From Bacillus_AD sp047238185 (GTDB lineage Bacteria > Bacillota > Bacilli > Bacillales > DSM-1321), in assembly GCF_047238185.1 (NCBI RefSeq), contig NZ_JBDFMI010000001.1, positions 1,178,001 to 1,242,000 on the forward strand: DNA of 64,000 bases, in the 5' to 3' direction. The notes beneath the pieces were generated by a model. The model did not search any database. It was given only the letters and a program-made list of their open reading frames with translations, and had not been told where the DNA came from. Positions 17,596 to 26,491 of this stretch are shown in pieces. The position numbers were made by a program, and so were the translations under genes. The first letter of the stretch is position 1, and each line of letters opens with the position of its first letter.

Positions 17596-18390
17596 TCAAA
17601 AAATAGTCGGAACTAGTCCCCCGTCCATGCGGATTGGCGACCCTTTGAATGCGGAAGCATATGGACTGCACAGAAATGCGGCCAACCTGCCGATTTCAAA
17701 AGGCTTGATAAAACGCTGAATGTCAGATTGAGAGAGATTTGCTATCATAAACTGTTTCTCCTTTTCTGAAAAATCCATATCTTCATCAGGGAATAGACCA
17801 TCAATGATCTGGTGCACAGTTTCGGAAAGTGTCGGTCCGGGCATGATTGTATTGACTGTGACTTCTGTTCCTGCCGTTACCTTTGATATGGTCTTTGACA
17901 ATGATAATAGCATCGATTTTGTCATGCAATACTGCGGCATTTGCCCCGAAGGCATAATGGCTTCTTCGCTTGCGATGAAGATTATGCGGCCATCATTATT
18001 CTTCAGCATTTTTGGCAAATAGAATTTGGATAGACCATTTGCGGCGAGGACATTGGTCCGGAAGTAGGTTTCCCACACGTCATCTGTGACGTCCTCATAT
18101 TGCATCATTTCATATATCCCCATATTGTTCACTAGTATATCCACGACAGGGTATTTTTCGAATAAAGCCTCTCTTTGGTGAATATCCACGATATCGGCTG
18201 TGGCGTTTTGAGGGGAAGTAGCCGGGAAAAGTGATTTGATCTCTTTTACCGTTTTCTCTACCTCAACATCATGCCTGCCATTAATGAGCACATTCACACC
18301 TTCTTTGGCAAGCTCAAGGGCAATCGCTTTTCCTATGCCTCTCGATGATCCTGTCACTAAGGCTGTTTTATTGTTTAATCCCATATCCAT
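17596..18390 (-). CDS. SDR-family oxidoreductase
   Basis: 264 aa from the ATG at 18390, which follows AAAAGGGG; the frame stays open to 18519 but that part has no family similarity. The cofactor loop TGSSRGIGKA (about 13-22), DILVNNMGIYEM, the Ser-Tyr-Lys catalytic set (ASEEAIMP and QYCMTKS) and the C-terminal RMDGGLVPT are standard for classical short-chain dehydrogenases. The substrate cannot be told. The GRHDVEVE segment after strand 2, with Arg/His, fits NADP(H) better than NAD. The AraC regulator just upstream, on the same strand and about 160 bp away, may control it. Confidence 0.85.
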   Translation of the reverse strand: MDMGLNNKTALVTGSSRGIGKAIALELAKEGVNVLINGRHDVEVEKTVKEIKSLFPATSPQNATADIVDIHQREALFEKYPVVDILVNNMGIYEMMQYEDVTDDVWETYFRTNVLAANGLSKFYLPKMLKNNDGRIIFIASEEAIMPSGQMPQYCMTKSMLLSLSKTISKVTAGTEVTVNTIMPGPTLSETVHQIIDGLFPDEDMDFSEKEKQFMIANLSQSDIQRFIKPFEIGRLAAFLCSPYASAFKGSPIRMDGGLVPTIF

Positions 18391-18552
18391 CAAACATTTC
18401 CCCTTTTCTATTATGTTGAAGAGTATAGCTGTTTCCATTTTTGTAATGGGCGGTAAGAGGCGTGTAGAGCAATTCGCTTCCTTAGTACAAGGGAAGCGGT
18501 GCCCTGAAAATCCAAGCATGCAGAGATAAATCCTTTTTTAAGAATACAACTC

Positions 18553-19569
18553 TCATTCATTTGCCGATTTTCTACCTAATTGTTCAGCTCGCCAGTGGGA
18601 AGGTGTAACACCTTCCCACTGGCGGAAAGCGCGATAGAATGAATTTTGGTCTTCGTAGCCGATCAAGAAAGCCACTTCCTTCAATTCGAGCGATGGGCTT
18701 GCCAAATATTCGCGCGCCTGCTCATGCCGGGCTTGTGCCAACAAATGTTTGAAGCTTGTGCCCTCTTCCGTAAGCCGGCGCTGCAGGGTGCGGTCGCTCA
18801 TCCCCAACTCGGCTGCGATAGACTGAACGCCGGGGCGTCCTCCTGTTAGGCGGTGCTTCATGATCCATTTGACCGTCTCAGTGCTTGACATGCTCCTTTT
18901 TTGCTCGTCCAACGAATGGTCCAGTGCAGGAGTCAGTATTTCCAACAACTCTGCATTGTACGTGGCAAAGGGACGGTCCAGGTCAGTTCGATGCAGCGTC
19001 AGCTGATTGCGTTTTGCTCCGGTTTTAACGCGGCAGCCGAAGTAAGCCTCCAGTGCTTGGACGTTGCCCATTGGATATGCAAATTCGATGAGCTTTGCCG
19101 TAAGTGGGTGTGCTGTGCCCCTGCGGCCCAACTCCAGAAGAAATGCCAGTGTAATGCCGACAAGTATCGGCGGCCCCGCTTGTTCGGAATTTGTCCATTC
19201 CAGCCGAAGCGTGCATTCCTCTCCTTTTTCTGAGATAAACAAACGTTCAGGAGGGCATAATGGTTTGTACCGGGCCATTCGGTTTAAAGCATCGCGATAG
19301 TCGCGGGCATGGTACGTTGCCAAGACGGTTGGCGGGTAATGGGCTGTTTCAAAGCCGGTCGCAAGCTCGATGATTCCTTGTGCGATGTCATCAATCAATT
19401 CGGAATAAGCCTGCCAAATGGAGAAATATTGATGGATGGTGACAACTGGCTCCGTAAGAATAGTGAGCGGCAGTCCGGCTTTTCGTGCCAGTCCGTGTGC
19501 GGATATCCCTATTGGATTCAATCCTGCCCAGAATCCTGCAGGCATTTTAATGCGAGTATGTGACGTCAT
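18553..19569 (-). CDS. AraC-family regulator with arabinose-binding-like N-terminal domain
   Basis: 338 aa from the ATG at 19569, chosen for the AAAGGAGGG site before it; the longer frame to 19674 adds a non-homologous leader. The N-terminal about 200 residues (GISAHGLARKAGLPLTIL, SIWQAYSELI, then LGRRGTAHPLTAKLIEFAYP) match the PF12625-type domain seen in OruR/ArgR-like AraC proteins. The C-terminal helix-turn-helix region has SIAAELGMSDRTLQRRLTEE and EVAFLIGYEDQNSFYRAFRQW. This subgroup is commoner in Proteobacteria and Actinobacteria and the base composition is GC-richer than its flanks, which hints at horizontal gain. Its target is unknown; the SDR downstream is the first candidate. Confidence 0.85.
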   Translation of the reverse strand: MTSHTRIKMPAGFWAGLNPIGISAHGLARKAGLPLTILTEPVVTIHQYFSIWQAYSELIDDIAQGIIELATGFETAHYPPTVLATYHARDYRDALNRMARYKPLCPPERLFISEKGEECTLRLEWTNSEQAGPPILVGITLAFLLELGRRGTAHPLTAKLIEFAYPMGNVQALEAYFGCRVKTGAKRNQLTLHRTDLDRPFATYNAELLEILTPALDHSLDEQKRSMSSTETVKWIMKHRLTGGRPGVQSIAAELGMSDRTLQRRLTEEGTSFKHLLAQARHEQAREYLASPSLELKEVAFLIGYEDQNSFYRAFRQWEGVTPSHWRAEQLGRKSANE

Positions 19570-19938
19570 TCTAGGGCCCTCCTTTAGCAATTTATGCATA
19601 AACTCTGTTTCGTGCTGTCCTCCGTGCCGGGCAGTTATTATAGTACCTTCTCCTGCATCCTCTGTAACTAGCAAAAGGCGACTTTATTCCTGCCGAATGC
19701 GCCATTCGTAACAGGCACCTTTTCCAAAGCATAGTTGTTTCAAGTCCTAACAATGGTAGAAGGGGACGGAAATGATTCTTGTGCGATTCAAAAGGAAATA
19801 GGCTTATTCAATTAGAAAACAAGGCCATTTTAACATAGCAGTGTTGATTCGTTGAATTATTTGGAAACGTACTCTCCTGGTAAAGCTGAATGTTTGTGGG
19901 TAGGCCGACTGAAGGAATAGAAAAATTGGCAAGAGAAA

Positions 19939-19982
19939 GGACCTTATTATCTGGCGGAGAGTTCCTGCAGACAATAAGGTCC
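19939..19982. repeat. Hairpin element with conserved loop (copy 1)
   Basis: GGACCTTATT (19939-19948) pairs with AATAAGGTCC (19973-19982). The 24-nt interior begins with A-TCTG and ends with CAGA-C, extending the stem. A second copy with a related loop lies at 32652-32692; the loops agree at about 15 of 22 positions in a direct gap-free comparison. It could end minus-strand transcription of gpx-ohrR. Apart from this, 19570-20055 holds only a GGGGACGGA motif (19762-19770) and nothing else recognisable. Confidence 0.5.
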
Positions 19983-20055
19983 TGTTTAGTGTTTCTTTCT
20001 ATTCTTTACGTTCAATAAAACCAAGAGATGATTCAAAAATGAACGAACACCCTCC

Positions 20056-20490
20056 TCATGCGCGGTTTCTTAATTTTTCGCTCAATTCATGGAGCATGCT
20101 GAGCAGTTTTTCGTATTCCTCGTACCCGATTTGGCAGGTGCCGACGGCTTCAGCCACTTTCTCAGCGATTGCTTGCTTGGTTTGCTTGGCTTTCGGTTCG
20201 AGATGGATGGAAATTTTCCGTTCATCCTGTTTGGAGCGTTCTTTCCGCAGCCATCCGTTTGCTTCCATACGGTTAATCATCGGTGTCAGTGTGCCTGTGC
20301 CGATGCGCAAGGAGGCGCCAAGATCCTTGGCGGCCACGCCGTCTTTTTCCCATAGGGAGAGCAGAACGAGATACTGGGGATACGTCAAGCCGAATTCCTG
20401 CAGGGCGCCTGTGTAAAGCTTATTGAATTCGCCCGCTGTCTCGTAGACGGCGAAGCATAGTTGTTTGTCCAATGTCATTAAATCGGTCAA
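20056..20490 (-). CDS. ohrR: OhrR-type MarR-family peroxide-sensing repressor
   Basis: 144 aa, TTG start at 20490 with AAAGGTG 7 bp before it; the next ATG is too far from that site. LDKQLCFAVYETAGEFNKLY near the start is the OhrR signature, with the single redox-sensing Cys at residue 12. LTYPQYLVLLSLWEKDG and the winged-helix wing SKQDERKISIHLEPK are also conserved. Oxidation of the Cys by organic peroxide releases the repressor from DNA. It follows the glutathione peroxidase gene by 24 bp on the same strand, so the two form an operon with the palindromic operator at 21019-21047. No further Cys is in the OhrR resolving position except C117 in GTCQIGY, so either the 1-Cys or 2-Cys mode is possible. 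Confidence 0.9.
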   Translation of the reverse strand: MTDLMTLDKQLCFAVYETAGEFNKLYTGALQEFGLTYPQYLVLLSLWEKDGVAAKDLGASLRIGTGTLTPMINRMEANGWLRKERSKQDERKISIHLEPKAKQTKQAIAEKVAEAVGTCQIGYEEYEKLLSMLHELSEKLRNRA

Positions 20491-20514
20491 TGATGATCAC
20501 CTTTTCCTTTTAAG

Positions 20515-20994
20515 TCAAGCGAGCCATTTTTGCAGGTCGCTTTCGATTTTGTCAGGCTCGGTTGCCGGGCCGTAGCGTTCCACTACATGGCCTTCACGGT
20601 CCACCAGGAACTTGGTGAAGTTCCATTTGATGTTTTTTGAAAGGATGCCTTTCCTTTGTTCTTTCAGGAAGACGAATAAAGGGTCAGCTTGGTCTCCGTT
20701 CACTTTAATCTTGGCGAACATTGGGAAGGTTACGCCATAATTCAGCTGGCAGAATTCCGTCGTTTCTTCCATTGTATCAAATTCCTGATGATTGAACTGG
20801 TCGCAAGGGAACCCGAGAACCTCAAAACCTTGCTCCTTATATGTGCTATATAATGCCTGAAGGCCCTCGAATTGCGGTGTCAGTCCGCATTTGCTTGCAG
20901 TGTTGACAATAAGCAGCACCTTGCCTGCATAATCATTCAATTCCTTAAACGCCCCATTTGCCATCTTCACTTCAAAATCGTGAACAGTCCCCAT
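20515..20994 (-). CDS. gpx: Glutathione-peroxidase-family thiol peroxidase
   Basis: 159 aa from the ATG at 20994, which follows AGAGGGGGAATT; the upstream frame to 21063 runs through the operator. VNTASKCGLTPQFEGLQALY carries the peroxidatic Cys (in place of selenocysteine). The catalytic Gln/Trp/Asn set is visible in FPCDQFNHQE and IKWNFTKFLVDREG. FCQLNYGVTFPMF contains the Cys that resolves the disulfide in thioredoxin-dependent relatives. Bacterial GPx proteins of this type use thioredoxin or bacillithiol to reduce hydroperoxides. It is the first gene of an operon with ohrR, which makes organic hydroperoxides the likely inducer and substrate. Confidence 0.92.
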   Translation of the reverse strand: MGTVHDFEVKMANGAFKELNDYAGKVLLIVNTASKCGLTPQFEGLQALYSTYKEQGFEVLGFPCDQFNHQEFDTMEETTEFCQLNYGVTFPMFAKIKVNGDQADPLFVFLKEQRKGILSKNIKWNFTKFLVDREGHVVERYGPATEPDKIESDLQKWLA

Positions 20995-21018
20995 CTTAAT
21001 TCCCCCTCTGTTTTTTTG

Positions 21019-21047
21019 AATCGTGTATGATTTAATCGTACACGATT
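21019..21047 (-). promoter_or_regulatory. OhrR operator upstream of gpx-ohrR
   Basis: A 29-bp near-perfect palindrome: AATCGTGTA at the left edge and TACACGATT at the right edge, with ATGATTTAATC in the centre where a single pair breaks the symmetry. Its length and AT-rich alternating form match OhrR boxes. It lies 25 bp before the gpx start, over the expected promoter. Confidence 0.8.
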
Positions 21048-21186
21048 TAATGAGGGAATGCAATTAGTATAGATAGATATCTTTTTATGGATTCCCATAA
21101 GGAATTAGTACGGAAGAAGGTGATTTATTGTTTTGTATGGAAATATATGTATTGTGCTGATTGTGTAAAAGGGAGTGTACAGCAAA

Positions 21187-22410
21187 TTGGACAAGAAAAA
21201 TTTTCAGATCGATTATCGATATAAGAACACAACTGGGAAGGAGATTGACGTTTGGTTTTCGAAACCAATAGAAACGAGTACGCAAAAAAATATTGAAATA
21301 GTAAGAAACAGGGAGCCGGATACAAGTACAGAATATCCATTCTTAAATCCTATTTGTTACTATAAATTAAATCCGGATGACGAATTGAAGATAACCATAC
21401 GATATTATGGCACAAGTAAAGAACATAGTTCTTCCGGGATGATATCAGAGGAAGAAAGCCAATTTTTTCTTCGCTCTACACGATTAATCCCTGTAAATGA
21501 ATCTACGAAAGAAAGTGCTCTGCTCATCATCGATAAGGAAAAAGATCAAATGCAAAAAGCAAAGAAAATATTTAAGCATATCGTTACACATTTCAAGTAT
21601 TCAACTCATTTCAATGAAAGGGGGATCCAATCTTTTTTGAAAAAGAAAAAAGGGGATTGTGGTGAATTTGCTGCCTTATTTGCCTCCTATTGCAGATCGG
21701 TCGGTATACCTGCAAGAGTATTATACGGCACATGGACCTTGAAGAAATTCTCGCCCCATTCATGGGCAGAAGTATATATTCAGGGGAAGGGATGGGTGCC
21801 GGTCGATCCAAGCATGGGGAGGATGAAACTTTTCTATCATCCGTTTATTCATGTAACTTCAGCCATTTTTTACGGAGCAATGTCCAATAATGATAGATAT
21901 TTCGGAAGCCATGAAGGAAAAAGATTTGCCTTTTCGATTGAACCTTTTAGGGATCTTTCACCTGTTTCTAACATCGATATAGAAATGAATTATTTTTCGC
22001 AAAAAGCCTGTATCGATGGGGAAATGATTGCTTGGGGCTATGAATTCCTTGATGGGAAGGCCCCTTTTTTACAGCCTATCTATCCAAGAATTCATAGTCC
22101 GCTGAAAAAAACAAATGTAAAATTGCTTTTTGGATCGTGGAGAGGGAAGCATCTAGAATGGCGGAAGCATTTGAGTTATCACATAAAGACAGCAAGTTTT
22201 AGTATTGCGTTTATATGCCTTTTTATTGAATTAATCAACGACTATCTCATTAAAAATCAAACGCTTTCCGTTATTTTGCCTTCACTCTCAATACCTTTAG
22301 TACTGCTCGGTATTTTGTTCAGTTTGTTCAGAAGGGAAGGGAATGCAGCCATATATATAATGGGTTTCTTTTTTTTGCTTGCTTTGGTTGACCCTTATTT
22401 AACCAGATAG
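21187..22410 (+). CDS. Transglutaminase-like protease-fold protein with C-terminal membrane segments
   Basis: 407 aa if TTG 21187 is the start (AAAAGGGAG 11 bp upstream); GTG 21175 is also in frame but abuts that site. The transglutaminase core is clear: KKKKGDCGEFAALFASYC with the catalytic Cys, RVLYGTWTLKKFSPHSWAEV with the His, and WVPVDPSMG with the Asp. After it come an uncharacterised region and two hydrophobic stretches near the C-terminus (about 335-360 and 370-405). No N-terminal signal is visible, so the core probably stays in the cytoplasm or the topology is unusual. Base composition is AT-richer than the neighbours. It stands alone and has no assigned role; substrate unknown. Confidence 0.75.
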   Translation: MDKKNFQIDYRYKNTTGKEIDVWFSKPIETSTQKNIEIVRNREPDTSTEYPFLNPICYYKLNPDDELKITIRYYGTSKEHSSSGMISEEESQFFLRSTRLIPVNESTKESALLIIDKEKDQMQKAKKIFKHIVTHFKYSTHFNERGIQSFLKKKKGDCGEFAALFASYCRSVGIPARVLYGTWTLKKFSPHSWAEVYIQGKGWVPVDPSMGRMKLFYHPFIHVTSAIFYGAMSNNDRYFGSHEGKRFAFSIEPFRDLSPVSNIDIEMNYFSQKACIDGEMIAWGYEFLDGKAPFLQPIYPRIHSPLKKTNVKLLFGSWRGKHLEWRKHLSYHIKTASFSIAFICLFIELINDYLIKNQTLSVILPSLSIPLVLLGILFSLFRREGNAAIYIMGFFFLLALVDPYLTR

Positions 22411-22547
22411 TTACATCTATTAAAAGATTGTTCTTCTCCCCAAAAATGGTTGGTTTCTGTCCTAATTGGACAAGAGTCAACCTTTTATCCGTTTTCCGGT
22501 TAAAAAATGTCTTACTCATATAGAGGAATTCGGATACATATAAATCT

Positions 22548-22653
22548 CTAGCCCGCTGAAATAGCCAATTTACCTTTGGTCATGAATTCTGTTTTGACAA
22601 GATCGGAGCTTGCTTTGCAGCCTTTATTATGAGTATCAGGGTGCTTTGAGATA
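22548..22653 (-). pseudogene. Remnant of a 3-hydroxyacyl-CoA dehydrogenase gene (3' fragment)
   Basis: On the minus strand an open stretch of about 34 codons reads KHPDTHNKGCKASSDL followed by VKTEFMTKGKLAISAG and a stop. It aligns with QHPEQKGYKAIADLVKTEF and the IDKGKMGIASG segment near the C-terminus of the intact enzyme at 33369-34271. No start codon or Rossmann part is present. This is a decayed piece of a related gene, in the same orientation as the intact copy about 10.9 kb away. Confidence 0.75.
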
Positions 22654-22666
22654 TTTGTTTCTACTT

Positions 22667-24439
22667 TTATAAATGGATGACAATCCGTACGACAGTGCCC
22701 CAGCCATATTTGCTGAATATGGCCAGTCCCGATTGATCCCCGAAAGTCAGCTTCAACCTTTTATGGGTATTGATTAATCCGATGTGATTGGTGGATTCCT
22801 GGCCTTTCTCCATATTAAGCTGTAGTTGTTTAAGTGAGTGGGAAGGGATTCCTTTTCCATTATCGATGACTGAAATGGTGAATTCTTGCTCCGTTTTTCG
22901 TATTTTGATTTTTAGTGCCAGTTTTTCCAGCTCTTCACGGAAGCCATGCTGAAGGCTATTTTCTATCAGGGGCTGTATACATAATTTTATGACTTGATTG
23001 CCCGATATCTGATCTGAAACATCCCAGAACACCTCGAATCGCTCCTTATAGCGGATTTTTTGGATTTCAATATAGCTCTTGGTGTGGCTGATTTCTTTTT
23101 TGATTGTGACCATTTTGTTGTTTCCATCCAGGGAATATCGTAAAATGGCTGCCAAATGGCTGATCATCCCATTCAATTCGTTGGGCTTCCCAGTTAACGC
23201 GATTGCCTTCCAATTCAAAGTTTCCAATGTGTTGTACAGGAAATGTGGATTTAACTGTTCCTGGAGCGCGGCGAATTCCATGGCTTTTTCTTTATTGGCC
23301 CTTTCCGACAATAAAACCTTCAAATAGTTGTTTTCCATGAAGTTATTCAAGATGCGATGGATGATGTAGCTATAGATCCCCTTATTATAGGAGGAATAAG
23401 AGGGCAATGTTTTTCCTTCCTCTGCGGCTTGGAATATCGTTATGATTCGTTTGACATCCTTGTTGTTTTTCTTTGTGAAGTGATAGGCGAGAAGGGTGCC
23501 GGCTATAATCGATACACCTATGACTACAAAACACAGGATAGTGAGTTTGACCGAAGCCTCCATCAGTGATGATTTCGGCGTAAGGGAAATGTACATCCAG
23601 CCGTATCGGCTTGAATCAGCTTTGGTGGCTACAAATGATTCTTTGTCGATATCGACGGTGGAGATGCTATTCCGTTCATTCACTAAACGTTGTATTTCTG
23701 TTTCGGAAGGCTTTTTGTGGCTATTTTGGAATATGGTTTTACCGTCACTGTTGACGATCAAAAAAGGCTGTTTCTCCGGGCTGTATAAATGGGAAAGATA
23801 GTCCTTAATGTAATTCGCTTCAATATTCAGCACGATGACGCCATTCCGCTTAATCGGCATCGGCCTGTACAGGGTGATGACATCCACTTTCTGCTGTTTA
23901 GCAGAAGCATAATTGTATGTTTTGGTTATTTGTCGTGATTCTGTCCATATATGCTGTTTCTTGAAGTGCTGCTGGAAGCTTCCATACCAAGCTCGGTCAT
24001 AAAAATCATCCAGTTGGACGAGTCCGCCGATATTTGATGAGACGAATTGCTTCTTGTCATTCTCGATGTATATATAAATCGAATCAATATAAGGCTTCGC
24101 TATTTCGGGGGAATCGATGAATCTCTTAAGCGAGGCCAGTTTTTCATAGTCATGGATCAATAAATAAGGTTTTTCCATTATACTCTGCAGATTCACAAAT
24201 TCCTTGGCGCTTGCCACAATGTATAGATTTAACGAGTCGGATTCATTAAAGATCAATTCAATGTTTTCTTTTGTTTGGCTCAGTACATCTCTGTTGTTCG
24301 TATAGATGTTTTGCTGTGTATAATGACTGATCAAGAAGAAGGATAGAGTGCCTAATATTGAAATGGATATCAGCATGGGCAGGAGGAACACCAATAAGTT
24401 TTTGATCAGGAACGCACGGTAGATGTTTTTGCCTGGCAC
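22667..24439 (-). CDS. Sensor histidine kinase, YesM/LytS-like
   Basis: 590 aa. Membrane segment about 9-32, a large extracellular dCache-like sensor domain (about 33-290), a second membrane segment about 298-322, then a linker, the His_kinase domain with EFAALQEQLNPHFLYNTLE (phospho-acceptor His) and a HATPase domain with QPLIENSLQHGF, DNGKGIPS and HIGLINTHKRL. This is the YesM type that typically senses an extracellular ligand through a binding protein and works with an AraC-type YesN regulator. The regulator gene lies directly upstream (7-bp gap). The divergent peptide ABC operon at 25484 is the likely target, so the signal may be a peptide. Confidence 0.92.
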   Translation of the reverse strand: MPGKNIYRAFLIKNLLVFLLPMLISISILGTLSFFLISHYTQQNIYTNNRDVLSQTKENIELIFNESDSLNLYIVASAKEFVNLQSIMEKPYLLIHDYEKLASLKRFIDSPEIAKPYIDSIYIYIENDKKQFVSSNIGGLVQLDDFYDRAWYGSFQQHFKKQHIWTESRQITKTYNYASAKQQKVDVITLYRPMPIKRNGVIVLNIEANYIKDYLSHLYSPEKQPFLIVNSDGKTIFQNSHKKPSETEIQRLVNERNSISTVDIDKESFVATKADSSRYGWMYISLTPKSSLMEASVKLTILCFVVIGVSIIAGTLLAYHFTKKNNKDVKRIITIFQAAEEGKTLPSYSSYNKGIYSYIIHRILNNFMENNYLKVLLSERANKEKAMEFAALQEQLNPHFLYNTLETLNWKAIALTGKPNELNGMISHLAAILRYSLDGNNKMVTIKKEISHTKSYIEIQKIRYKERFEVFWDVSDQISGNQVIKLCIQPLIENSLQHGFREELEKLALKIKIRKTEQEFTISVIDNGKGIPSHSLKQLQLNMEKGQESTNHIGLINTHKRLKLTFGDQSGLAIFSKYGWGTVVRIVIHL

Positions 24440-24445
24440 AGGGCG

Positions 24446-25180
24446 TTACCTCTCATTGCGGAATTCCCGCGGACTTTTTCCATGAAATTGCTTGAAGGAC
24501 CGGGTAAAATTCTTGGAGTTGCTGTATCCGACCAGTTCACTGATTTCATAGATTTTATACGTATAATCCCCTAATAATTCCGCTGCTTTCTTCATTTTTA
24601 TACGAGTGGCAAAGTCGGAGAAATTCTCTCCGGTCTTATCCTTGAAATATTTACTGATATAGGAGGCATTCATATGGACGATTGCCGATGCACCTTCCAG
24701 AGATGCCGTCCTATAATGATCGATTACATACTGCTGGATGGCTGTAATGATTTTTCCGTCAAAAATCGGTTCTTCCCGTTCAATCTCATCTTCCTTGCTG
24801 TTTTCCATATCCAGCTCTTCCTTAATGGCGGTGAAGGTTTCAAATATTTCTACATAATTCGTCGGCTTGAGCAGATAATTCTTGACCCCGTATTTGATGG
24901 CTTGCTGGGCATATTCGAATTCTTTATAGCCGCTCAATAAAATAAGCTTTTTCGTAGAGCTTTGCAGGAATAGTTCTCTCGCAAGGTCAATCCCGGTCAT
25001 GATGGGCATTCGAATATCGCTAAGGATTACATCAACCGGATGGGTATTGGCGAAATCCAATGCATCTTGGCCGCTTTTTGCCTGAAAAGCGACATGAAAG
25101 CCCATTTGATCCCAGGGTATATAATTGCTCAATCCATTTCTGATTTCTTCTTCATCGTCGGCAATGATTAAGTTATACAT
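24446..25180 (-). CDS. AraC-type response regulator, YesN-like
   Basis: 244 aa. The receiver domain (about 1-120) has the acidic pair DDEEE, the phosphorylated Asp in DVILSDIRMPIMTG and the Lys in NYLLKPTNY. After a short linker, the AraC helix-turn-helix pair has ASYISKYFKDKTGENFSDF and ELVGYSNSKNFTRSFKQFHG, ending SPREFRNE. It lacks the long central domain found in full-size YesN proteins (about 350-540 aa), so it is a compact form. It is first in a two-gene operon with the kinase and divergent from the transporter operon, with 303 bp between. Confidence 0.92.
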   Translation of the reverse strand: MYNLIIADDEEEIRNGLSNYIPWDQMGFHVAFQAKSGQDALDFANTHPVDVILSDIRMPIMTGIDLARELFLQSSTKKLILLSGYKEFEYAQQAIKYGVKNYLLKPTNYVEIFETFTAIKEELDMENSKEDEIEREEPIFDGKIITAIQQYVIDHYRTASLEGASAIVHMNASYISKYFKDKTGENFSDFATRIKMKKAAELLGDYTYKIYEISELVGYSNSKNFTRSFKQFHGKSPREFRNER

Positions 25181-25235
25181 GTTTACACCCTCTCCCCGAT
25201 CAGAATCTATCCTTTTTTGGCTGTTTATTGATTTA

Positions 25236-25333
25236 TTATAGTATGTATCTTATTTATTGTCTAAATATTTAGAAAAATGAATCTATTATCGAATAAAGAT
25301 ACGTTTTCCGGAAAAGGAATTAAATTTAGATAC
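25236..25333. promoter_or_regulatory. Divergent control region between the two-component genes and the ABC operon
   Basis: A minus-strand -10 (TATAAT) lies at about 25236-25241. AGATAC occurs at 25297-25302 and 25328-25333, 31 bp apart (about three helical turns), and in inverse form at 25245-25250. These could be AraC-type regulator half-sites. No convincing plus-strand promoter was found in 25181-25483. Confidence 0.35.
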
Positions 25334-25483
25334 TTAATACAAACATACATCCCTTTTATTAGGCTGTGAATTCTTATTTAATAAATATAAGTTCTCCCTG
25401 CTAATCCCCGCTCGCTTAATCTCTACCTTTTTTTCCGAAAGCTTGAAAGATAATGCATCCCATACATGAATGAGGTGGTTAAC

Positions 25484-26491
25484 ATGAAAAACTTGCTGGA
25501 AGTCGATCATTTACAGACGGTATTCCAATCACGCCAAAGTGAAGTAGTATCTGTGGATAATGTTAGTTTTAGCTTGAAGCCTGGTGAAACGATTGGGATT
25601 GTCGGGGAGTCAGGCTGCGGCAAAAGTGTCACGTCCTTATCGATTATGCGCTTGCTGGGGGAAACCGGGAAAATCAAAAAAGGGGATATCCGTTTTAACG
25701 ATGAAAGTTTGACACAAGTATCTGAGCATCGGCTCCGCCAAATCAGGGGGAATGACATCTCTATGATTTTCCAGGAGCCGATGACTTCTTTAAATCCGGT
25801 ATTCACAATCGGAAATCAATTGATGGAAGGAATCCGCCTCCATTTAAAGTTTTCCAAGAAGGATGCCAAAGAATATGCGGTTGACATGCTGAAAAAAGTA
25901 GGGATTCCCCGTGCCGTTTCCATTATGGAGGAATATCCGCATGCTTTGTCAGGAGGGATGCGCCAAAGAGTGATGATCGCTATGGCTCTTGCCTGCAATC
26001 CGAAATTGTTGATTGCGGATGAGCCGACTACAGCACTTGATGTAACCATTCAAGCGCAGATTTTGGAATTGATGAAGGAGTTGCGCAAGGAATACAATAC
26101 GGCGATAATGCTGATCACGCATGATCTGGGTGTCGTAGCTGAAATGGCCGATAAAGTCATCGTTATGTATGCAGGACAAGTCGTTGAAGAGGCGGATGTT
26201 TTTACATTGTTCGATGATCCGAAGCATCCATATACTCAAGGGCTCATCCAATCCATCCCTCACTTGGAATATGAAAAAGAAACCCGCCTTACTTCCATTC
26301 CGGGTATGGTCCCTACACTCCATAACATGCCGAAAGGGTGCCGATTCCAAACAAGGTGCCCGTTGGCAACCGATGTTTGCAGACAGGAGCCTCCGTTGTT
26401 TTCCGTCAGTGAAGGACATGCATCCAGATGCTGGCTGTCGGAATCCGGCAATGAAGTGATGGCAGAAACGGACAGGGGGAATCTCGCATGA
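25484..26491 (+). CDS. Peptide ABC transporter ATP-binding protein (OppD/DppD-like)
   Basis: 335 aa from the ATG at 25484, placed 6 bp after GAGGTGG; the in-frame ATG at 25466 precedes that site. Walker A is GESGCGKS, the signature LSGGMRQR, Walker B LLIADEPTTALD and the H-loop ITHDLGVVAEMADKV. The C-terminal oligopeptide domain has four cysteines in the pattern CRFQTRCPLATDVC plus a later Cys, as in OppD, which binds an iron-sulfur cluster or metal in some members. It works with the second ATPase at 26488; the two genes overlap by 4 bp. It drives peptide uptake. Confidence 0.93.
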   Translation: MKNLLEVDHLQTVFQSRQSEVVSVDNVSFSLKPGETIGIVGESGCGKSVTSLSIMRLLGETGKIKKGDIRFNDESLTQVSEHRLRQIRGNDISMIFQEPMTSLNPVFTIGNQLMEGIRLHLKFSKKDAKEYAVDMLKKVGIPRAVSIMEEYPHALSGGMRQRVMIAMALACNPKLLIADEPTTALDVTIQAQILELMKELRKEYNTAIMLITHDLGVVAEMADKVIVMYAGQVVEEADVFTLFDDPKHPYTQGLIQSIPHLEYEKETRLTSIPGMVPTLHNMPKGCRFQTRCPLATDVCRQEPPLFSVSEGHASRCWLSESGNEVMAETDRGNLA

